A DNA stretch of 64,000 bases from Mycolicibacterium komossense (lineage in GTDB: Bacteria; Actinomycetota; Actinomycetes; Mycobacteriales; Mycobacteriaceae), in contig NZ_JACKTY010000020.1 in the NCBI RefSeq assembly GCF_025822605.1, positions 94,524 to 158,523 of the forward strand, read 5' to 3'. The translations under genes were made by a program, and so were the position numbers. This document shows, one piece after another, positions 1-8,795 of the stretch. Position 1 is the first letter of the stretch; each line of letters starts with the position of its first letter. The notes under the pieces are model-generated. The model ran no database searches. It was not told the origin of the DNA and worked only from the letters and a program-made list of their open reading frames with translations.

Positions 1-138
1 GAGTTCATGGTGTTGGGCCACATCATGACCGCGACGCCGCCGCTGAACGCCATCCCGGCCGTCGTCGCAGCGGCGCCGGGCATCGTCACCTACACCGATC
101 TGCCGCTGATCCTGCCCAGAGGTGTGGTACCCGCCTAG
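1..138 (+). CDS. C-terminal fragment of a DapB-like (dihydrodipicolinate reductase fold) protein
   Basis: The reading frame is open from the first base and ends at a TAG at 136-138, leaving 45 residues of a gene that starts outside the window. The stretch TPPLNAIPAVVAAAPGI followed by a DLPL segment resembles the C-terminus of mycobacterial NAD(P)-binding proteins annotated as dihydrodipicolinate reductase or amine dehydrogenase-like. The N-terminal Rossmann domain is not in the window, so the function rests on the tail only. The frame, GC-rich third positions and clean stop support a real gene end; the family assignment is tentative. Confidence 0.5.
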   Translation, partial: EFMVLGHIMTATPPLNAIPAVVAAAPGIVTYTDLPLILPRGVVPA

Positions 139-210
139 ACAGGTTGATTTCGCGGCCACCGGGCAATATGTAGTGGTAACGATCCACCCCGGATCGCCGA
201 GAGGCAGGGC

Positions 211-1257
211 ATGACCGCGTTGACACGACTGATGCGTTGGGCCGCTCTGGCATCGGTGACGGCCCTGTTCGCGCTGATCGCCCCCATCGGTTCGGCGGCA
301 GCCGCGCCCGTCGACGACTCCGCCCTGGTGTCCGCGGTGGAGCCCGGGATGGTCCAGATCACGACGACCGTCGACTATCAGGGCGTAATCGGCAACGGCA
401 CCGGTCTCATCCTGACCCCGGACGGCCAGATCCTGACGAATCACCACGTCGTGCAGGGCGCGAACTCGATCAAGGTGCTCAGCATCGCCACCGGCCAGAC
501 CTTCGACGCCGACGTGGTCGGCTATGACCGCGACGACGACATCGCGCTGCTGCAGCTGCGGGGCGCCTCGGGCCTGCCGACGGCACCGCTCGGCGATTCG
601 GCCTCGGTCGCGATCGGCGATCCCGTCCTGACCATCGGCAATGCCAACGGCACCGGCGCACCACTCACCCACGAACAGGGCGCGGTGACCCAGCTCGGAC
701 GCAGCATCGACGCGCACGACGAACTGACCGGCAGCTCGCACCAACTCGGCGACCTGATCGAATCATCGACCAATCTGCGCTCCGGCGACTCCGGCGGCGC
801 GCTGGTCAACGGCGCCGGCCAGGTGGTCGGGCTCAACGCCGCCGCCACACTGAACTTCAAGATGGGCAAAAGCACGCCGGGTGGCGAAGGTTTCGCGATC
901 CCGATCAACAAGGCGCTCGGCATCGTCGACCAGATTCGCTCAGGTGCGCCGTCGCCGACCGTGCACATCGGCCCGTCCGCCATTTTGGGCATCGGCATCA
1001 ACGCTGGACCGGGCGGCAACAACGGACCGGGGCTGCCGGTCCGGACGATCCTGCGCGGCGGCCCCGCCGACCAGGCCGGTGTGGCGCCCGGCGACATCAT
1101 CACCGCCATCGACGGCACTCCGATCAATTCGGCGAACGCACTGACCGAGGTCCTCGATCAGCGATACCCGGGCAATGTCATCGATCTGACCTGGCTCGAC
1201 CGCTCGGACCAGGCCCGCGAAGCCAAAGTGACCCTCGGCAGCGGCCCCGTCACCTAG
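211..1257 (+). CDS. Secreted trypsin-like serine protease with PDZ domain (PepA/HtrA type)
   Basis: The 348-residue product has a Sec signal peptide (hydrophobic residues 11-31, cleavage near the AAAAP segment), a trypsin-like domain at about 38-240 and a PDZ domain at about 255-340. The triad can be read as His79 in TNHHV, Asp110 in DDDIALL and Ser194 in SGDSGG. Length and architecture match the mycobacterial exported protease PepA (Mtb32A, about 355 residues), which lacks the membrane anchor of HtrA and PepD. It probably acts in the periplasm or outside the cell in protein quality control. The ATG is preceded by a purine-rich GAGAGGCAGG. It stands alone, with yaaA convergent downstream. I leave the symbol blank because mycobacteria carry paralogues. 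Confidence 0.9.
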   Translation: MTALTRLMRWAALASVTALFALIAPIGSAAAAPVDDSALVSAVEPGMVQITTTVDYQGVIGNGTGLILTPDGQILTNHHVVQGANSIKVLSIATGQTFDADVVGYDRDDDIALLQLRGASGLPTAPLGDSASVAIGDPVLTIGNANGTGAPLTHEQGAVTQLGRSIDAHDELTGSSHQLGDLIESSTNLRSGDSGGALVNGAGQVVGLNAAATLNFKMGKSTPGGEGFAIPINKALGIVDQIRSGAPSPTVHIGPSAILGIGINAGPGGNNGPGLPVRTILRGGPADQAGVAPGDIITAIDGTPINSANALTEVLDQRYPGNVIDLTWLDRSDQAREAKVTLGSGPVT

Positions 1258-1266
1258 GCATTCGGG

Positions 1267-2013
1267 TCAGCTGCTGAGCACGATCGTCAGGTCGTTGCCG
1301 CGCCGCTCCACCTGAAACCCGGCCCGTCGCGCGATGGTGGTGACGCCCGCGGCATCGGTGAGCTCAGCCTTGGTGCCCGCCAGCACGCGCGCCAGTCGGC
1401 CCTTGTGCGATTTGTTGAAATGGCTTACCACTGTTCGCTTTCCGTCAGCGGCCTCGTTGACGACGTCGACCCGGACCGCGTCCGGTAGCCGGCCGAGCGA
1501 CACGTAGGAACCGGACCGGAGATCGACGATCAGCTCCTCGGCGGCCAACCGCCGCAGTTCGGGTTCCAGCAGCGGCTGCCAGCGGGCGGCCAACGTGCCA
1601 CCCGACGGCAGCGATGAGCCTGCCGAGAGTCGATAGGCGGGGACGGCGTCGTCGGCACGAACCAGTCCGAACAAAGCCGATCCGACGGCCAGCCGGGAAC
1701 GCGCCCGCTCAGCAGCGGCGCCCTTCAGCGAGCCGAAGTCCAGTGCGTCGTACAGCACTCCGGTGTAGCGGTGGATCGCGGGCAGCGTCGGCGCGGTTCG
1801 CAGCGCCGCGTTCCGTTCGATCTCGCCGTCCAGGGTGGCGGCGATCTTCAGCGCCCGCCGACTCGCCGGAACGTCCGCCGCCAGAGCGACGACCTCGTCG
1901 ATCAAAGCTTCGCGCAGCGGCGTCAGCGACGGGAAGCTCAACGAATCCAGCTGTAGCGGTGGTCCGTCTCCGCCGTCGCGTTTGGTCTCCGAGGGTGGCA
2001 GCAGCACAAGCAC
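1267..2013 (-). CDS. yaaA: YaaA family peroxide-stress protein (DUF328)
   Basis: The 248-residue protein opens with MLVLLPPSETK, the hallmark N-terminus of the YaaA/DUF328 family, and has the family's YTGVLYDALDF and HFNKSHKGRLAR stretches. E. coli YaaA binds DNA and limits oxidative damage during peroxide stress by keeping free iron low; the exact chemistry is unsettled. The length is standard and the protein is cytosolic with no signal. It is convergent with the PepA-like protease (9-bp gap) and read in the same direction as the aldehyde dehydrogenase whose stop lies 36 bp upstream of its start. Confidence 0.9.
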   Translation of the reverse strand: MLVLLPPSETKRDGGDGPPLQLDSLSFPSLTPLREALIDEVVALAADVPASRRALKIAATLDGEIERNAALRTAPTLPAIHRYTGVLYDALDFGSLKGAAAERARSRLAVGSALFGLVRADDAVPAYRLSAGSSLPSGGTLAARWQPLLEPELRRLAAEELIVDLRSGSYVSLGRLPDAVRVDVVNEAADGKRTVVSHFNKSHKGRLARVLAGTKAELTDAAGVTTIARRAGFQVERRGNDLTIVLSS

Positions 2014-2049
2014 AGCGGGCAGGTTATCCGATGCCCGCTGGACCCAGTA

Positions 2050-3504
2050 TCAGAGCTGAGCCCAGACCGACTTCTGCTTCAGGTAGGCCTCCAGGCCGTC
2101 TTTGCCGAACTCCTGGCCCCAACCGGACTGTTTGTAGCCGCCGAACGGCACGTCGTGGTCGAACACAAGTTGGCAATTGATCTGCACGCTGCCTGCTTGC
2201 AAGCGTTTGACGATCCGGTGCGCGCGACCGACGTCCGTGGTCCAGGCCGTAGCCGCCAGCCCGTAGGTGGTGTCGTTGGCCATTGCCACGGCTTCGTCTT
2301 CGTCATCGAACGGCAGGATCGATACGACCGGCCCGAAGATCTCCTGCTGGTACAACCGCATACTGGGATCGACGTTCGTGAGCACCGTGGGATGGACGAA
2401 GTAACCCTTGCGGTCCAGCCGGTATCCACCGGTCACCACCTCGACGCCGTCCCGCTTGCCCTCGTCGATGAATCCCATTACCCGGCTGAGCTGTTTGGCG
2501 CTGATCAGCGGTCCACTCATGACTCCCTCTTCGGCGGGGCCGCCGAACTTCATCATGTCCGCGACGCCGGCGATCCCCTGCACCACCTGGTCGTAGACCC
2601 CGCGCTGGACGAAGATCCGCGAACCGCACACGCAACCCTGCCCGGAGTGCACGAAGATGCCCATCGCCGCCCCGAAGATCGCCTTGTCCAGGTCGGCATC
2701 GTCGAAGATCAGTACCGGTGACTTACCGCCGAGCTCGAGCATGACCTTCTTGAGGTTGCCCGTTGAGGCGGCCACGATCATCTTGCCGACCTCGGTCGAG
2801 CCGGTGAACGCAACCTTCTCGACGTCGGGATGCGCACTGATGGCCGCGCCCGCGGTGTGCCCGTAGCCGGTGATCAGGTTCACCACGCCTTCGGGTACGC
2901 CGGCCTGGTGGATCAGCGTGTTCAGCAGCAGTGCCGAAAGTGGCGTCTCTTCAGCGGGTTTCACCACACTGCTACAGCCTGCGGCGAGCGCGGGCGCGAT
3001 CTTGGCGCAGGCATTGAAGATCGGACCGTTCCACGGGAAGATCAGCCCGACGACACCGTAGGGCTCTTTGAGGGTGTAGGCGTGTTGGTCGACGTAACCG
3101 GCCGAGGCGATGCCGGTGGACCGCACGTTGTACGCAGTGCCGTTGATCTTGGTGCACCACCCGGCGTAATAGCGGAAGAACTCCGCGCAGGTGGGTACCA
3201 CCAACTCCGCCTGCATCTTCATCATGCCGGTGTTGGCAGAGTCGATCTCCGCGAAGTCAGCCGCGTGTTCGTCGATCAAATCCGCGATACGCCAGAGGAT
3301 CTTGGCTCGTTCGGTTCCGGGCAGTCCGGACCAGCCCTCCGCTTCGAACGACGCCTTCGCGCGGGCGACCGCCTCATCGACCCCCTCGGCACCGCAATCG
3401 GTGAACTCGGTGATCTGTTCCTCGGAAACCGGATCGATGATCGGGATCACGTCGCCCGTGCCGGGACGTTTTTGGATGTCGTCTAAAACCGCCTGCAGCG
3501 TCAT
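2050..3504 (-). CDS. NAD(P)-dependent aldehyde dehydrogenase
   Basis: This 484-residue enzyme of the ALDH superfamily oxidises an aldehyde to its acid. With the start at ATG 3504, the general base is Glu257 in LELGGKSP and the thiol nucleophile Cys291 in GQGC; the cofactor loop FTGSTEVG and the FPWNGP motif are present. I chose 3504 over the longer in-frame start at 3555 because it has an AAGGGG Shine-Dalgarno 8-9 nt upstream, and because the longer frame would run into the palindrome at 3537-3574. Residues suggest the phenylacetaldehyde/betaine-aldehyde-like class; the substrate is unknown. The gene is divergent from the CocE-like hydrolase, and the shared palindrome suggests common TetR-type control. 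Confidence 0.9.
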   Translation of the reverse strand: MTLQAVLDDIQKRPGTGDVIPIIDPVSEEQITEFTDCGAEGVDEAVARAKASFEAEGWSGLPGTERAKILWRIADLIDEHAADFAEIDSANTGMMKMQAELVVPTCAEFFRYYAGWCTKINGTAYNVRSTGIASAGYVDQHAYTLKEPYGVVGLIFPWNGPIFNACAKIAPALAAGCSSVVKPAEETPLSALLLNTLIHQAGVPEGVVNLITGYGHTAGAAISAHPDVEKVAFTGSTEVGKMIVAASTGNLKKVMLELGGKSPVLIFDDADLDKAIFGAAMGIFVHSGQGCVCGSRIFVQRGVYDQVVQGIAGVADMMKFGGPAEEGVMSGPLISAKQLSRVMGFIDEGKRDGVEVVTGGYRLDRKGYFVHPTVLTNVDPSMRLYQQEIFGPVVSILPFDDEDEAVAMANDTTYGLAATAWTTDVGRAHRIVKRLQAGSVQINCQLVFDHDVPFGGYKQSGWGQEFGKDGLEAYLKQKSVWAQL

Positions 3505-3536
3505 TGTGGGACCCCTTCCGAAGGCGCCGGCGCCCG

Positions 3537-3574
3537 ATGCGCAAATGCTGAGCACTTGCTTAGCATTTGCGCAT
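3537..3574. promoter_or_regulatory. Palindromic operator between divergent promoters
   Basis: Two perfect 13-bp arms, ATGCGCAAATGCT at 3537-3549 and its complement at 3562-3574, enclose 12 bp. Inside are two smaller TGCT-N-AGCA palindromes side by side. The site lies 32 bp upstream of the aldehyde dehydrogenase start and 57 bp upstream of the hydrolase start. The position and dyad symmetry fit a TetR-type operator rather than a terminator. The regulator is not identified. Confidence 0.6.
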
Positions 3575-3631
3575 CACCCCAGTCAAGGTCCGACCGATCG
3601 ACTGCCAGCCACAGCGCATAACCTCACCCCT

Positions 3632-5482
3632 GTGCGGGCGCAACGAATCATCGCCATCGCCGCGACGGCGCTGCTGGTCGCGGCCTGTGGCGGGCACACA
3701 TCGGAGCCGACCGCGGTGGGCCACTGGCCACCGGCCCACAACCGCGGCCCATGCGAGGTGACCAAACAGGACGACGCTCCCGCGACAATGCGCGACGGGA
3801 CCGTCCTGCGCGCCGACGTGTACCGGCCGCGGACGAACGATCCCGTCCCCGTCATCCTGATGCGGACCCAGTACGGCAAGACCGAAGCGCAGGCGGCGGG
3901 CCGCTATCAAACGCCGGACTGGTTCGCTTCGCAGTGTTATCTCGTTGTGGTACAAGATATTCGGGGCCAAGGCGCGTCCGGCGGCAGCTTCACCGAATTC
4001 GCCCACGATCAGGATGACGGCTACGACAGCGTCGAGTGGGCGGCGGCACTGCCCGGCTCCAACGGCAAGGTCGGCATGTACGGGTCGTCGTATGTCGGGG
4101 CCACGCAATGGTTGGCAGCGACCACCAAGCCACCGCATCTGACGACGATCGTGCCCGCCAACACCGCGTCCGACTACTACGACGGCTGGACGTATGAGGG
4201 TGGCGAGTTCCGGCTGGCGTTCGTCCAGCCGTGGGCGATGGCGTCGATCGCCACGACGGCCGCGGAGAACCGCGGCGACACGGCAACCGTCGCGGAACTG
4301 GCCGCCGCCACCGCCGACCCGACACGGTGGATGGACTACCGTCCGTTCAAGGACCTGCCGCCGATGCAACCGGCCAGCCCCGACGTCGCGCCGTGGTACT
4401 TCGATTGGATTCGCCACTCGGCGCGTGATGACTACTGGACCCGCTGGAGCATCCGCGACCACTACCCCGATATTGGCGTGCCCGTCCTCGACTTCGAGGG
4501 CTGGTACGACGCGTTCCTGGCCGGCGGCGTGGAGAACTTCGCCGGGATGGCCGCCCACGGTGGCACCCAGGAGGCGCGTGACAACCAGCGACTTGTGATC
4601 GGTCCATGGGACCACGTCGACTGGGGCCGGCCAGACGATTCACCCGCCCCGATGCTCAAAGAGATCGGGGCAGTGGCCAACAGCCCGATCAACGACCTGA
4701 TGCTCGACTGGTTCGACCACTTCCTGAAAGGCAAGCCGTCGGATGTGGCGGGCAAGCCGCGCGTGGACTACTTCCTGATGGGCGCCGACACCTGGAAGAC
4801 TGCGTCGTCCTGGCCACTGCCACAGACGAAATGGACCACCTACTACCTCTCGGGCGCCGGCGACAAGGCCGCGCGACAAGGCGCGCTCACACCGGCCGCG
4901 CCCGGCGATCAGCCACCCGACAGCTACACCTACGACCCGAACTATCCAGCCCCGAGCCTCGGCGGCCATTCCTGCTGCGGCCCACAGTCCGGCCCGCAGG
5001 GACCTTACGACCAGAGTCCGGTGCAGCAGCGTTCGGATGTGCTCGTCTACAGCAGCGACCCGATGGCGGCCGATACCGAGATCACCGGGCCGACGACGGT
5101 GACGCTGTGGGCGACGTCATCGGCTCCCGACACCGATTTCACCGCCAAGCTCGACGTGGTGAAACCCGATGGCCAGAGTGTGAACCTCAACAACGGGATC
5201 ATCCGCGCGTCGTTCCGCGACTCGCTGTCGGCGCCGACACCCATCACACCGGGCGTGCCGTACAAGTACACGATCGCCGTGTGGCCGACGAGTTACGAGT
5301 TCGCCAAGGGCGACCGGATCCGCGTCGAGATCTCCAGCAGCGACTACCCACAGTTCGCCCCGAACCCGAACACCGGCGAACCCTTCGGGCAGAGCACCGC
5401 GACTGCCGTTGCGACACAAGCGATCCTGCACGACAGCGCGCACCCGTCGTCGATCACGTTGCCGGTGATCCCGACGGGCTAA
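3632..5482 (+). CDS. CocE/NonD-type serine hydrolase, predicted lipoprotein
   Basis: From GTG 3632 the 616-residue protein begins with a lipoprotein signal: basic RAQR, a hydrophobic run and lipobox LVAAC with Cys19. The body is an alpha/beta hydrolase of the X-Pro dipeptidyl-peptidase S15 family (about 50-350), with the nucleophile Ser153 in GSSYVG, followed by the jelly-roll C-terminal domain typical of cocaine esterase and glutaryl-7-ACA acylase relatives (about 400-610). Such enzymes cut esters or amides; the natural substrate is unknown. An upstream in-frame extension to 3191 lacks a signal peptide and overlaps the divergent gene, so I rejected it. The lipid anchor places it outside the membrane. 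Confidence 0.88.
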   Translation: MRAQRIIAIAATALLVAACGGHTSEPTAVGHWPPAHNRGPCEVTKQDDAPATMRDGTVLRADVYRPRTNDPVPVILMRTQYGKTEAQAAGRYQTPDWFASQCYLVVVQDIRGQGASGGSFTEFAHDQDDGYDSVEWAAALPGSNGKVGMYGSSYVGATQWLAATTKPPHLTTIVPANTASDYYDGWTYEGGEFRLAFVQPWAMASIATTAAENRGDTATVAELAAATADPTRWMDYRPFKDLPPMQPASPDVAPWYFDWIRHSARDDYWTRWSIRDHYPDIGVPVLDFEGWYDAFLAGGVENFAGMAAHGGTQEARDNQRLVIGPWDHVDWGRPDDSPAPMLKEIGAVANSPINDLMLDWFDHFLKGKPSDVAGKPRVDYFLMGADTWKTASSWPLPQTKWTTYYLSGAGDKAARQGALTPAAPGDQPPDSYTYDPNYPAPSLGGHSCCGPQSGPQGPYDQSPVQQRSDVLVYSSDPMAADTEITGPTTVTLWATSSAPDTDFTAKLDVVKPDGQSVNLNNGIIRASFRDSLSAPTPITPGVPYKYTIAVWPTSYEFAKGDRIRVEISSSDYPQFAPNPNTGEPFGQSTATAVATQAILHDSAHPSSITLPVIPTG

Positions 5483-5578
5483 GCGTGGACCAGGAGGGCT
5501 AGGTGTTGCGGGACATGACGTTGGTTGCGGGCCGCCGAGGCGGGCGGGCTGCGGTTGGCGTGTCAACTGTGAGACCTT

Positions 5579-6355
5579 GTGGAGATGGAGGCTGAGAAGA
5601 TCGGAGCCGCTCCGTGGTCAGGCGTGCTGGCAGTCGCCGATGGCGCCTTGTGCTACGTCGGAGCGCTGTCAGATGCCCGCGGTCATCATCACGTGGCGAC
5701 GCAAATCGTGCGCGCTTGGGCGGGTAGCTTCGAGCTGACCGATGGGCGCAACAACCAGGTGGTGACGTCGGCCGCGATCATTCCGTCCGGGTGCGACCAT
5801 TCCATCCGCATCGTCGAGCCAATCGTCAGCGGCGCGCTCGTCTTCGTCGACCCTGCAGCTCCGATCGTGTCTGAAGTGGCAAAGCTCGTCCGCTATACCG
5901 ACGACGCGAGTGGGTGGGCTGCGGCGGGGCAGGCGCTCAGTTGGGCAGAATCATCGACCCCTGACCCGGCGTTGATTCTTGAGCGGATCGTCGATAATCA
6001 GCATCAAGACGATGGATTCGGTTGCACGGCTTGGCATCCCAGCGTGCGCGCAGCTGTCGAGCTGGTGCCGGCGCTTCTTCCAGAACGTGTCGATCTGTCC
6101 ACGATCGCCAGCGCAGTCGCGCTCTCGCCGAGTCGACTGAGTCGCCTGTTCAACGAGCAGGTGGGGGAATCTTTTCCCACCTATGTGCGATGGGTACGGC
6201 TACGGTTGGCCGTCGAAGCGTTGCAGCGGGGTCTGTCGCTGACTGATGCCGCCCACGCGGCCGGTTTCACTGACAGCGCCCACGCCAACCGGGTCTGCCA
6301 CGAGATGTTCGGCCTGTCGCCTAGTCAAGCGAGCCGCAACCTGGTGTGGGCCTAG
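5579..6355 (+). CDS. AraC/XylS family transcriptional regulator
   Basis: The 258-residue protein starts at GTG 5579, with an alternative ATG at 5585. The N-terminal half (about 20-130) looks like a cupin-type effector domain (AraC_binding_2-like). The C-terminal half (about 165-258) carries the double helix-turn-helix of the AraC family, including LSRLFNEQVG, SFPTYVRWVRLRLA and a second helix pair with AAHAAGFTDSAHANRVCHEMFG. It is followed after 64 bp on the same strand by a sterol-desaturase-like gene, its most likely target or operon partner. The ligand is unknown. Confidence 0.88.
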   Translation: MEMEAEKIGAAPWSGVLAVADGALCYVGALSDARGHHHVATQIVRAWAGSFELTDGRNNQVVTSAAIIPSGCDHSIRIVEPIVSGALVFVDPAAPIVSEVAKLVRYTDDASGWAAAGQALSWAESSTPDPALILERIVDNQHQDDGFGCTAWHPSVRAAVELVPALLPERVDLSTIASAVALSPSRLSRLFNEQVGESFPTYVRWVRLRLAVEALQRGLSLTDAAHAAGFTDSAHANRVCHEMFGLSPSQASRNLVWA

Positions 6356-6419
6356 ACCGCCCGCAATCTGACGAAGACGACGAATCTGTACAAGCCACGA
6401 AGCGCCGGCGTGCGCCACT

Positions 6420-7337
6420 GTGGTCGGCATGGTGAAGAACGTAATCCGGTACGGCTATGTGCCGTTCATGCTGATCGGGATCAACGGCGCCGCCGTCTAT
6501 TTGGCCGCCCATGGCGCGTCAGAACTTTGGCTGATCAGCCTCATCATCACAGCAGTCGCCTGCTCGTTCGCGGCCGAGCGAATCTTGCCCTACCGCGACG
6601 AATGGAATACCGGGCTCGACGATGCGGGCCGTGACGCCGCCCACGCTGTCGTCAATGAAACCTTCATCCTGGCCAGTGTCGCCGTCATTCCCCTCCTGGC
6701 CGCGATTGCGCCTTCCCATCACTGGTGGCCTTCCTCGCTGCCCTTCGTCGTACAGGTGTTCCTGGCGGTGCTGGTTGCCGATTTCGGCATCACCACCATC
6801 CACCTGGCCAGCCACAAGGTCGGCTGGATGTGGCGATTGCACGCCGTGCACCACAGCATTCGCCGGTTTTACGGCCTCAATGGCCTGATGAAGCATCCGC
6901 TGCATCAGACGGTTGAGATGATCGGCGGGGTTCTACCGCTGGTCATCATGGGGATCCCCGTGCAAGTGGCCTCGGTACTCGCGGTCTGTGTTGCCGTGCA
7001 GCTGCTCCTCCAGCATGCCAACGTCGACTACCGCGTCGGAACTCTTCGATCAGTACTGGCCCTCAATGAAGGTCACCGGTTTCACCATCTCAAGTGGGCG
7101 GGTGTCGGTGACGTCAACTTCGGGCTGTTCACCCTGGTCTGGGACCATCTCTACCGAACGTATTCGTATGATCCGCAACGCGGATTCACTACCGACGATC
7201 TCGGCATGGCCGCTAAGCCCCACTACCCGACAGCGTATTTCCGACAACTCGTCGAACCGTTCACCGCTCGCGGCGCGTGCCATTTTGTCGACACCGACGC
7301 CGACATGTCTTCACGCCGAACGGAATCCACGCCATGA
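6420..7337 (+). CDS. Membrane di-iron oxygenase, sterol desaturase/fatty acid hydroxylase family
   Basis: The 305-residue integral membrane protein has several hydrophobic segments (about 10-60 and 75-130) and the histidine clusters of the fatty acid hydroxylase superfamily: HLASH, HAVHH, a QHANVDYR segment and HRFHH. These bind a di-iron centre that hydroxylates or desaturates a lipid, sterol or carotenoid-type substrate. The start is GTG 6420 or ATG 6429. It lies directly downstream of the AraC-type regulator in the same orientation, so substrate-induced expression is plausible. The substrate cannot be told from sequence. Confidence 0.87.
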   Translation: MVGMVKNVIRYGYVPFMLIGINGAAVYLAAHGASELWLISLIITAVACSFAAERILPYRDEWNTGLDDAGRDAAHAVVNETFILASVAVIPLLAAIAPSHHWWPSSLPFVVQVFLAVLVADFGITTIHLASHKVGWMWRLHAVHHSIRRFYGLNGLMKHPLHQTVEMIGGVLPLVIMGIPVQVASVLAVCVAVQLLLQHANVDYRVGTLRSVLALNEGHRFHHLKWAGVGDVNFGLFTLVWDHLYRTYSYDPQRGFTTDDLGMAAKPHYPTAYFRQLVEPFTARGACHFVDTDADMSSRRTESTP

Positions 7338-7446
7338 CGACATCGGCGCCCGAGTCTGAGACCCGGATCACCGCCCCGCCAGAGGTGAGGCCGGCGCCCC
7401 ACAACGGAGGTGCTCTCGCGGGTCTGGCCGGGGACTCACGGGATCC

Positions 7447-8481
7447 TCAACCATCATCCCAGTTGGCCGCCACCTTCTTACTCGGCTGCACGCGCGGCGG
7501 CTCCCCCGGCATCTTCGGATACGACGGCGGGTACGGCATATCGCCGAGCCCACGGTCCTCGTCGGCTGTCACCAGATCCAGCAGCGGTTGCAGCGACTGC
7601 CTGGTGTCGTCCATACCGGACCACGGATCATCGCGGGAGGCAACGAGATCCGGGACTGTTGCCATGGTGTAGTCGTCGGGGGCGGCGCCGGCCAGCTCCG
7701 CCCAGGACAACGGTGTCGACACCGTCGCGATCGCCGTGCGCCGCACCGAATACGGCGAGGCCATCGTCCGGTCACGGGCGTTCTGGTTGAAGTCGATGAA
7801 AATACGCTCGCCGCGCTCTTCCTTCCACCACGACGTCGTCACCAATTCCGGTGCGCGCCGCTCCACTTCGCGGGCCAGCGCGATCCCGGCCCGCCGCACC
7901 ACGATGAAATCCCAGTCGGTGGCGATCCGCAGGAAGACATGCACGCCGCGGCCGCCGGAGGTTTTGGCGTAACCGACCAGACCGAGTTCGTCGAGGAGTG
8001 GCTTGAGGAGGTCCACGGCCACAGTTCTGGCATCGGTGAAATCCGTGCCCGGTTGAGGATCCAGGTCGATACGCAGTTCGTCGGGATGTTCGGTGTCCGG
8101 GCAGCGCACCTGCCAGGGGTGCAGCGTGACGGTGCCCATCTGTGCCGCCCACACGATCGCCGACGGGTGCGTGATCTTCAGGGCATCGGCGGTACGGCCC
8201 GACGGGAAGGTCACCTCGCAGGTCTGCAGATAGTCCGGGTGTTTCTGCGGCACCCGCTTCTGGTAGATCTCCTCACCGTCGATGCCGTCGGGGAAGCGTT
8301 GCAGATGGGTGGGCCGATCACGCAGCGCTGCCAGCATCGGGCCGCTCGCCACAGTGCGGTAGTACTCGACGAGGGTGCGTTTGGTGCCCTGCGCGCCCAG
8401 CTGCGGGAAGTAGATCTTATCCGGGTTGGACAGTCGTACTTTGATACCGTCGACATCGATTTCTTCTGCAGCAGTGGCCAT
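7447..8481 (-). CDS. polD1: Stand-alone LigD-type polymerase/primase domain protein (PolD1)
   Basis: This 344-residue protein is an archaeo-eukaryotic primase-fold polymerase like the Pol domain of LigD but without nuclease or ligase domains. The metal-binding DxD is Asp139/Asp141 in RIDLDPQPG; the downstream SGGRGVHVF and RIFIDFNQN segments are family signatures. Such enzymes add ribo- or deoxynucleotides at primer ends and gaps in DNA repair. In M. tuberculosis (Rv3730c) and M. smegmatis I recall it lying back to back with ligC. Here ligC is 8.5 kb away beyond an accessory block. The start ATG follows a run of AT-richer sequence with no strong Shine-Dalgarno. Confidence 0.9.
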   Translation of the reverse strand: MATAAEEIDVDGIKVRLSNPDKIYFPQLGAQGTKRTLVEYYRTVASGPMLAALRDRPTHLQRFPDGIDGEEIYQKRVPQKHPDYLQTCEVTFPSGRTADALKITHPSAIVWAAQMGTVTLHPWQVRCPDTEHPDELRIDLDPQPGTDFTDARTVAVDLLKPLLDELGLVGYAKTSGGRGVHVFLRIATDWDFIVVRRAGIALAREVERRAPELVTTSWWKEERGERIFIDFNQNARDRTMASPYSVRRTAIATVSTPLSWAELAGAAPDDYTMATVPDLVASRDDPWSGMDDTRQSLQPLLDLVTADEDRGLGDMPYPPSYPKMPGEPPRVQPSKKVAANWDDG

Positions 8482-8795
8482 CTCAAAATTCCAATACTTC
8501 GTGGTGGTCGTGGTTCAACGGCACATCGCCATCGCGGAACGCCAGCTCCCGTCTAGTTGACTGAACTCTCCGTGATCTTCGCACGTCGGAGTGCCCAAGA
8601 ATGGTGGATGGACTGATGGCCGAGGCCGGCTGCGTCGAATACTCGTCCACAGGTCCGAGGCGGCGGGTCATCCTTCCCCGATGCCGAGCACGTTGGCGCC
8701 TCGTCGTATCTCCGCGACCTTGCCGCCTCCGACTGCAGTCCAGACCCGGGGGAATGACGGCTTACGTCACTCGCATATCGGCTTGCCGATAGCGC
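8482..8795. other. Intergenic region at the left edge of the accessory block
   Basis: These 314 bases lie upstream of polD1 and at the 3' end of the beta-lactamase-like gene. Open frames here (for example 8483-8671 on the minus strand) have no recognisable domain or ribosome binding site. I see no transposase, tRNA or direct repeat that would mark an insertion junction. It probably holds the polD1 promoter. Confidence 0.5.

Noticed and set aside
3537..3574. Palindrome read as a terminator
   Set aside because: Both flanking genes start, rather than end, next to it, so an operator is the better reading.
3191..3631. N-terminal extension of the CocE-like hydrolase
   Set aside because: It would bury the lipoprotein signal and overlap the divergent aldehyde dehydrogenase and the palindrome.
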